From positions 1 through 44,605 of the forward strand of contig LNEO01000361.1 of NCBI GenBank assembly GCA_001465015.1: a stretch of DNA of 44,605 nt. The letters run 5' to 3'. A program made the translations under genes and the position numbers. Each line of letters opens with the position of its first letter. The first letter of the stretch is position 1. Source of the DNA: Deltaproteobacteria bacterium Ga0077539. GTDB lineage: Bacteria > Myxococcota_A > Polyangia > Polyangiales > Ga0077539. The notes beneath the pieces were generated by a model that was given only the letters and a program-made list of their open reading frames with translations, had not been told where the DNA came from and searched no databases. This document shows positions 44,321 through 44,605 of the stretch, in pieces.

Positions 44321-44605
44321 TCAAAGCTACCCAACTTGTGTGTGGGACTATCCTCGTGGAAGGCGATCGGCGCAGAGCTGCCGTGCGCCCCGAGTGAGGA
44401 GAACGACGTTGCGCACAGAGCCGCGAGGCGGCCCCCACCCGCGCTGCCGCGCACGAGATGCGCAACGCCCCAAAGGCAAAGTGTTGGAACAGCAGCGGAA
44501 ACCGGGAGAGCAGAGCGTCGACGAACGCGCTCTGCACACGGCCGGGAGCCAAGGGGCCCGGCAACAGCGCACCTGCGGTGCGTAGCGCAGCGGGCTCGCG
44601 CCCGC
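44321..44605. other. Right edge of the window, no confident gene
   Basis: The minus strand has open frames here (for example ALLPGPLAPGRVQSAFVD and QHFAFGALRI) that could be the end of a gene starting beyond the window, but I found no recognisable family and the frames are not convincing. Confidence 0.25.

Noticed and set aside
44313..44605. Transposase remnant at the right edge
   Set aside because: Frames on the minus strand looked vaguely protein-like, but no transposase motif or terminal inverted repeat could be found.

Overview
The window is high-GC, gene-dense bacterial chromosome that looks like a myxobacterium (Myxococcota, probably Polyangia, possibly Sandaracinus-like). This is inferred from gene content: many long secreted lipoproteins with Asp/Ser/Pro or Asp-Thr-Gly-Val linkers after the lipobox, Cys-rich and MopE-type metal-binding modules, a C-terminal MYXO-CTERM-like sorting tail, a small Hanks-type kinase, and paired M16 peptidases. 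No rRNA, tRNA, CRISPR array or intact transposase was seen.

Layout. 1-1.3 kb: the N-terminal part of a UbiB/ABC1 kinase-like protein (runs off the left edge) and a PF10118-type predicted metal-dependent hydrolase. 1.5-6.8 kb: a lipoprotein, then an apparent operon of an ATP-grasp-like protein, a catalytic M16 peptidase and a non-catalytic M16 partner. 6.8-10.2 kb: a lipoprotein and a Ser/Thr kinase diverging over a perfect 13-bp palindrome, a Cys-containing lipoprotein and a zinc-ribbon protein of unknown role. 10.4-12.3 kb: atpD-atpC, standing apart from the other ATP synthase genes. 12.4-18.9 kb: surface proteins (a seven-repeat FG-GAP lipoprotein; a coupled pair of a 1077-residue DUF4114-type exoprotein and a MYXO-CTERM-like protein). 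19.2-25 kb: a 43-bp tandem repeat, a Lys/Ala-rich protein, a small lipoprotein, membrane proteins and the C-terminal remnant of a DUF1552 gene.

25-44.6 kb is accessory in character. A dispersed repeat, about 166 bp when complete and made of two modules, occurs seven times (25058, 26190, 28146, 33110, 39031, 41981, 44193). Two near-identical direct copies (26190-26356 and 28146-28311) exactly bracket a two-gene cassette: a P-loop GTPase-like protein translationally coupled to a small two-TM protein resembling SLATT-type membrane effectors. This arrangement (NTPase switch plus membrane effector between direct repeats) is the best candidate here for an undescribed, mobile conflict or defence system. 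Other copies sit on the stop codons or just downstream of neighbouring genes, and one locus has two half-elements forming an 89-bp hairpin.

The rest of the right half holds more lipoproteins (MopE-like; YWTD propeller; discoidin-like with ten 12-bp linker repeats; EGF/propeller), a PadR regulator facing a small membrane protein across a dyad operator, a mini-protein with a Fis-like helix-turn-helix, a both-ends-truncated YdeI/OmdA gene, and several proteins I do not recognise. A recurring hexamer (TACGAT, TAGAAT, CACAAT, TAGTGT) lies 7-10 nt before start codons that lack a Shine-Dalgarno sequence, which suggests leaderless mRNAs for a subset of genes.
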